NCBI GenBank assembly: GCA_020445045.1
Contig: JAGRHI010000099.1
Span: forward strand, 1-10,428
Source of the DNA: Candidatus Competibacteraceae bacterium
GTDB taxonomy: Bacteria > Pseudomonadota > Gammaproteobacteria > Competibacterales > Competibacteraceae
Length of the DNA stretch: 10,428 nt
Reading direction: 5' to 3'
Part shown: positions 7,729-10,428 of the stretch, piece by piece
How positions within the stretch are numbered: the stretch's first letter is position 1
How the letters are laid out: every line of letters starts with the position of its first letter
The notes under the pieces: model-generated
The model's input: only the letters and a program-made list of their open reading frames with translations
Told to the model about the DNA's origin: nothing
Database searches by the model: none
Position numbers and translations under genes: made by a program

Positions 7729-7761
7729 GTTTTGCTTTAGCAGATTGCGATTGAGGCGGTT

Positions 7762-8232
7762 ATGCCGAGAAGAAGAGAAGTTCCCAAGCGCGTCATCCTT
7801 CCCGATCCCAAGCATGGGAGCGAGATGCTGGCCAAGTTCGTCAACATGATGATGGAACGCGGCAAGAAGTCCGTGGCCGAGAAGATCGTCTACGGCGCGC
7901 TCGATGCCATGGCCGAAAAGGGCAAGGACGATCCGATGGGTTTGCTGGAGCAGGCGCTGGACAATGTCCGGCCGATAGTCGAGGTCAAATCCCGCCGGGT
8001 CGGTGGCGCCACCTACCAGGTTCCGGTGGAAGTGCGCTCGGTGCGGCGGACCGCCTTGGCCATGCGCTGGCTCATCGACGCTTCCCGCAAGCGTGGCGAG
8101 AAATCCATGGCCCGCCGTTTGGCCGGCGAGCTGCTGGATGCCGCCGAGAGTCGTGGAACCGCCGTCAAGAAGCGGGAAGACGTGCACCGCATGGCGGAAG
8201 CCAACAAGGCTTTCGCCCATTATCGCTGGTAA
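7762..8232 (+). CDS. rpsG: 30S ribosomal protein S7
   Basis: S7 is a primary 16S rRNA-binding protein that nucleates the 30S head and contacts mRNA and tRNA near the E site. The 156-residue protein begins MPRRREVPKR and ends FAHYRW, matching the short form of gammaproteobacterial S7. The basic N-terminus and the VGGATYQVPVEV beta-hairpin region, which contacts the E-site tRNA, are present. GAGG lies five bases before ATG 7762. The gene sits 33 bases after rpsL and 17 before fusA, so translation is likely coupled. In E. coli, S7 represses its own operon by binding a spacer of roughly 100 bases between rpsL and rpsG; the spacer here is only about a third of that, so the same structure cannot be fully present. 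Confidence 0.99.
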   Translation: MPRRREVPKRVILPDPKHGSEMLAKFVNMMMERGKKSVAEKIVYGALDAMAEKGKDDPMGLLEQALDNVRPIVEVKSRRVGGATYQVPVEVRSVRRTALAMRWLIDASRKRGEKSMARRLAGELLDAAESRGTAVKKREDVHRMAEANKAFAHYRW

Positions 8233-8237
8233 GTCGC

Positions 8238-8242
8238 GAGGA
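8238..8242 (+). promoter_or_regulatory. Ribosome-binding site fixing the GTG start of fusA
   Basis: GAGGA lies in the 17-base gap between the rpsG stop and fusA, seven bases before GTG 8250. The family's conserved MARKTPIERYRN start falls at this GTG. Confidence 0.75.
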
Positions 8243-8249
8243 TTGAGTT

Positions 8250-10349
8250 GTGGCCCGCAAAACCCCCATCGAGCGCTATCGTAACCTCGGCGTCATGGCC
8301 CACATCGATGCCGGCAAGACGACCGTGACCGAGCGTATCCTGTTTTACACAGGCATCTCCCACAAGCTGGGCGAAGTGCACGATGGCGCCGCCACCATGG
8401 ACTGGATGGTGCAGGAGCAGGAGCGCGGCATTACCATCACCTCCGCCGCGACCACCTGTTTCTGGAATGGCATGGCCGGTCAGTTCGAGGAACATCGCGT
8501 CAACATCATCGATACGCCCGGTCACGTCGATTTTACCATTGAGGTCGAGCGCTCGCTGCGGGTGCTGGATGGCGCCTGCGCGGTGTTCTGCGCGGTGGGT
8601 GGGGTGGAGCCGCAATCCGAAACCGTTTGGCGGCAGGCCAACAAATACGACGTACCGCGATTGGCGTTCGTCAACAAGATGGACCGCGCCGGCGCCGACT
8701 TCCTGCGGGTGGTGCAGCAACTCCAGGATCGCCTGGGCGCCTATCCGGTGCCGCTGCAACTCCCGATCGGCGCCGAGGATAAATTCAAGGGCGTGGTCGA
8801 TCTGGTCAAGATGCAGGCGATCTGGTGGGATGAAGACAGCCTCGGCATGAAGTTCGAGTACGGTGACATCCCCGCCGAAATGCAAGCCGCCTGCGAGGCT
8901 TGGCGCGAGAAAATGGTCGAGGCCGCCGCCGAAGCCTCCGACGAGATGATGGAAAAATACCTGGAAGGCGAACCGTTGAGCGAGGATGAGATCCACGCCG
9001 GGTTGCGCGCCCGCACCATCAAGGGCGAGATCGTGCCGGCCTTGTGCGGGTCGGCTTTTAAGAACAAGGGCGTACAGGCGATGCTGGACGCGGCGGTGCG
9101 CTACCTGCCGTCGCCGATCGACAAGCCGCCGGTCAAGGGTGTGCTGGACGACGCCGCCGAAAGCGAGGGCGAACGATCGGCCGACGACGACGCGCCATTC
9201 GCGGCGCTGGCCTTCAAGATCGCCACCGATCCTTTCGTCGGCACCTTGACGTTCATCCGCTGTTACTCCGGCGTGGTCGGTTCCGGCGATTCAGTTTACA
9301 ACCCGATCAAGAGTCGGCGCGAACGCATCGGCCGTCTGGTGCAGATGCACGCCAACAGCCGCGAGGAAATCAAGGAGATCCGCGCTGGCGACATTGCCGC
9401 CTGCGTCGGTCTGAAGGACGTGACCACCGGCGATACCCTGTGCAATGCCGACCAAGTCATCACCCTGGAGCGGATGGAGTTTCCCGAGCCGGTGATCGCG
9501 GTGGCGGTCGAGCCCAAAACCAAGGCCGATCAGGAAAAGATGGGCATCGCCCTGAGCAAGCTGGCGCAGGAAGATCCTTCGTTCCGGGTTCACACCGATC
9601 CCGAGTCGGGGCAGACCATCATTTCCGGCATGGGCGAATTGCACCTGGAGATCATCGTCGATCGCCTCAAGCGCGAGTTCAAGGTGGACGCCAATGTCGG
9701 CAAGCCGCGCGTCGCCTACCGCGAAACCATCCGCAAGACGGTGGAGCAGGAAGGCAAGTTCGTGCGTCAATCCGGCGGGCGTGGTCAGTACGGCCATGTC
9801 TGGCTGCGACTGGAACCGCGCGAGCCCGGTGAGGGCTACGAGTTCGTCAACGCCATCGTCGGCGGCGTGGTGCCTCGCGAATATGTCCCGGCCGTGGATA
9901 AGGGCGTGCAGGAGCAGATGGAGAAGGGCGTGTTGGCCGGCTATCCCGTGGTGGATGTCAAGGTCACCATCTTCGACGGTTCCTATCACGAGGTCGATTC
10001 CAGCGAAATGGCCTTCAAGATCGCCGGATCGATGGGTTTCAAGGATGGCGCCCTCAAGGCTGGCGCGGTGCTGCTGGAGCCGATCATGAAGGTCGAAGTG
10101 GTCACTCCCGAGGATTACATGGGCGACGTGATGGGTGACCTCAATCGTCGTCGCGGCATCCTTCAGGGCATGGACGATTCGCCGTCGGGCAAGGTGATCC
10201 GCGCCGAAGTGCCGTTGGCCGAGATGTTCGGTTATGCCACCGATCTGCGTTCGGCCACTCAGGGTCGCGCGACCTATTCCATGGAGTTTGCCAAGTACAA
10301 CGAAGCCCCCGCCAATATCGCGGAGGGGGTGATCAAGAAAGCCTCCTGA
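8250..10349 (+). CDS. fusA: Elongation factor G
   Basis: EF-G is the GTPase that drives tRNA-mRNA translocation and, with ribosome recycling factor, splits ribosomes. The 699 residues compare with 704 in E. coli. GTPase motifs are complete: AHIDAGKTT (17-25, G1), ERGITITSAAT (switch I, G2), DTPGH (88-92, G3) and NKMD (142-145, G4). Domain II follows with DPFVGTLTFIRCYSG, then domain III with SGMGELHLEIIVDRLKREF. Domain IV is marked by SGGRGQYGHV (508-517), and domain V with PIMKVEVVTPEDYMGDV ends the protein. The GTG start is set by GAGGA seven bases upstream. It is third in the operon, 53 bases before tuf. Nothing suggests a second, specialised EF-G2; this is the standard translocase, target of fusidic acid. 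Confidence 0.99.
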   Translation: MARKTPIERYRNLGVMAHIDAGKTTVTERILFYTGISHKLGEVHDGAATMDWMVQEQERGITITSAATTCFWNGMAGQFEEHRVNIIDTPGHVDFTIEVERSLRVLDGACAVFCAVGGVEPQSETVWRQANKYDVPRLAFVNKMDRAGADFLRVVQQLQDRLGAYPVPLQLPIGAEDKFKGVVDLVKMQAIWWDEDSLGMKFEYGDIPAEMQAACEAWREKMVEAAAEASDEMMEKYLEGEPLSEDEIHAGLRARTIKGEIVPALCGSAFKNKGVQAMLDAAVRYLPSPIDKPPVKGVLDDAAESEGERSADDDAPFAALAFKIATDPFVGTLTFIRCYSGVVGSGDSVYNPIKSRRERIGRLVQMHANSREEIKEIRAGDIAACVGLKDVTTGDTLCNADQVITLERMEFPEPVIAVAVEPKTKADQEKMGIALSKLAQEDPSFRVHTDPESGQTIISGMGELHLEIIVDRLKREFKVDANVGKPRVAYRETIRKTVEQEGKFVRQSGGRGQYGHVWLRLEPREPGEGYEFVNAIVGGVVPREYVPAVDKGVQEQMEKGVLAGYPVVDVKVTIFDGSYHEVDSSEMAFKIAGSMGFKDGALKAGAVLLEPIMKVEVVTPEDYMGDVMGDLNRRRGILQGMDDSPSGKVIRAEVPLAEMFGYATDLRSATQGRATYSMEFAKYNEAPANIAEGVIKKAS

Positions 10350-10390
10350 AGCGTTTTGCTGAAGACGGTTATTGAAGATTTGAATCGGAT

Positions 10391-10394
10391 GGAG
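10391..10394 (+). promoter_or_regulatory. Ribosome-binding site for tuf
   Basis: GGAG is followed by eight bases and then GTG 10403, the start of an EF-Tu reading frame. The spacing supports GTG rather than a downstream codon as the initiator. Confidence 0.65.
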
Positions 10395-10402
10395 TGAGTA
10401 CG

Positions 10403-10428
10403 GTGTCCAAAGAAAAGTTTGAGCGCAG
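10403..10428 (+). CDS. tuf: Elongation factor Tu, first codons only (runs off the right edge)
   Basis: From GTG 10403 the frame reads MSKEKFER, the typical N-terminus of bacterial EF-Tu, the GTPase that delivers aminoacyl-tRNA to the ribosome. Only eight full codons and part of a ninth are in the window, so no GTPase motif can be seen. The call rests on this start, the GGAG ribosome site and the position directly after fusA, where tuf belongs in the str operon. A GTG start is also used by E. coli tufA. Confidence 0.86.

Noticed and set aside
8220..9989. Long minus-strand open frames opposite fusA (8220-8996 and 9291-9989)
   Set aside because: They are antisense to the highly conserved EF-G gene, with histidine- and leucine-rich translations typical of such shadows.

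Overview
The window looks like chromosomal DNA of a GC-rich gammaproteobacterium. The ribosomal protein S12, S7 and EF-G sequences are of ordinary gammaproteobacterial type, the order rpsL-rpsG-fusA-tuf is the classical str operon, and RecB and RecD of the RecBCD type are present. I cannot name a genus from the sequence alone.

Layout. (1) Positions 1-1105, minus strand: the N-terminal third of recB, running off the left edge. (2) 1106-1214: a short divergent intergenic region. (3) 1215-3146, plus strand: recD, complete, very GC-rich, facing away from recB. This is unlike the co-directional recB-recD order familiar from Escherichia coli. (4) 3154-7122, minus strand: a two-gene cassette. A large single-chain restriction-modification protein has an N-terminal PD-(D/E)xK-like site, a gamma-type N6-adenine methylase core and a Type ISP-like C-terminal specificity region. 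A small Uma2-family putative nuclease follows 27 bases downstream. The cassette is less GC-rich than recD, and its specificity region contains a marked AT-rich patch. (5) 7123-7353: a divergent regulatory region with a near-consensus sigma70 promoter (TTGACA, 17 bases, TATAGT) firing right and a weaker candidate firing left. (6) 7354-10428, plus strand: rpsL, rpsG, fusA and the first nine codons of tuf.

How they work together. The right part makes core translation components from one operon with its own strong promoter. The left part encodes subunits of the double-strand-break repair and linear-DNA-degrading machine RecBCD. Between them sits a probable DNA-modification/restriction cassette, tail-to-tail with recD (7 bases apart) and head-to-head with the str operon. 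The compositional contrast suggests the cassette was acquired, or at least exchanged its specificity domain, independently of its neighbours. RecBCD and restriction enzymes co-operate biochemically, because restriction ends feed RecBCD, but a functional link from this neighbourhood is only inference.

I saw no tRNA, rRNA, CRISPR array, transposase or long repeat. No gene-free stretch exceeds 300 bases.
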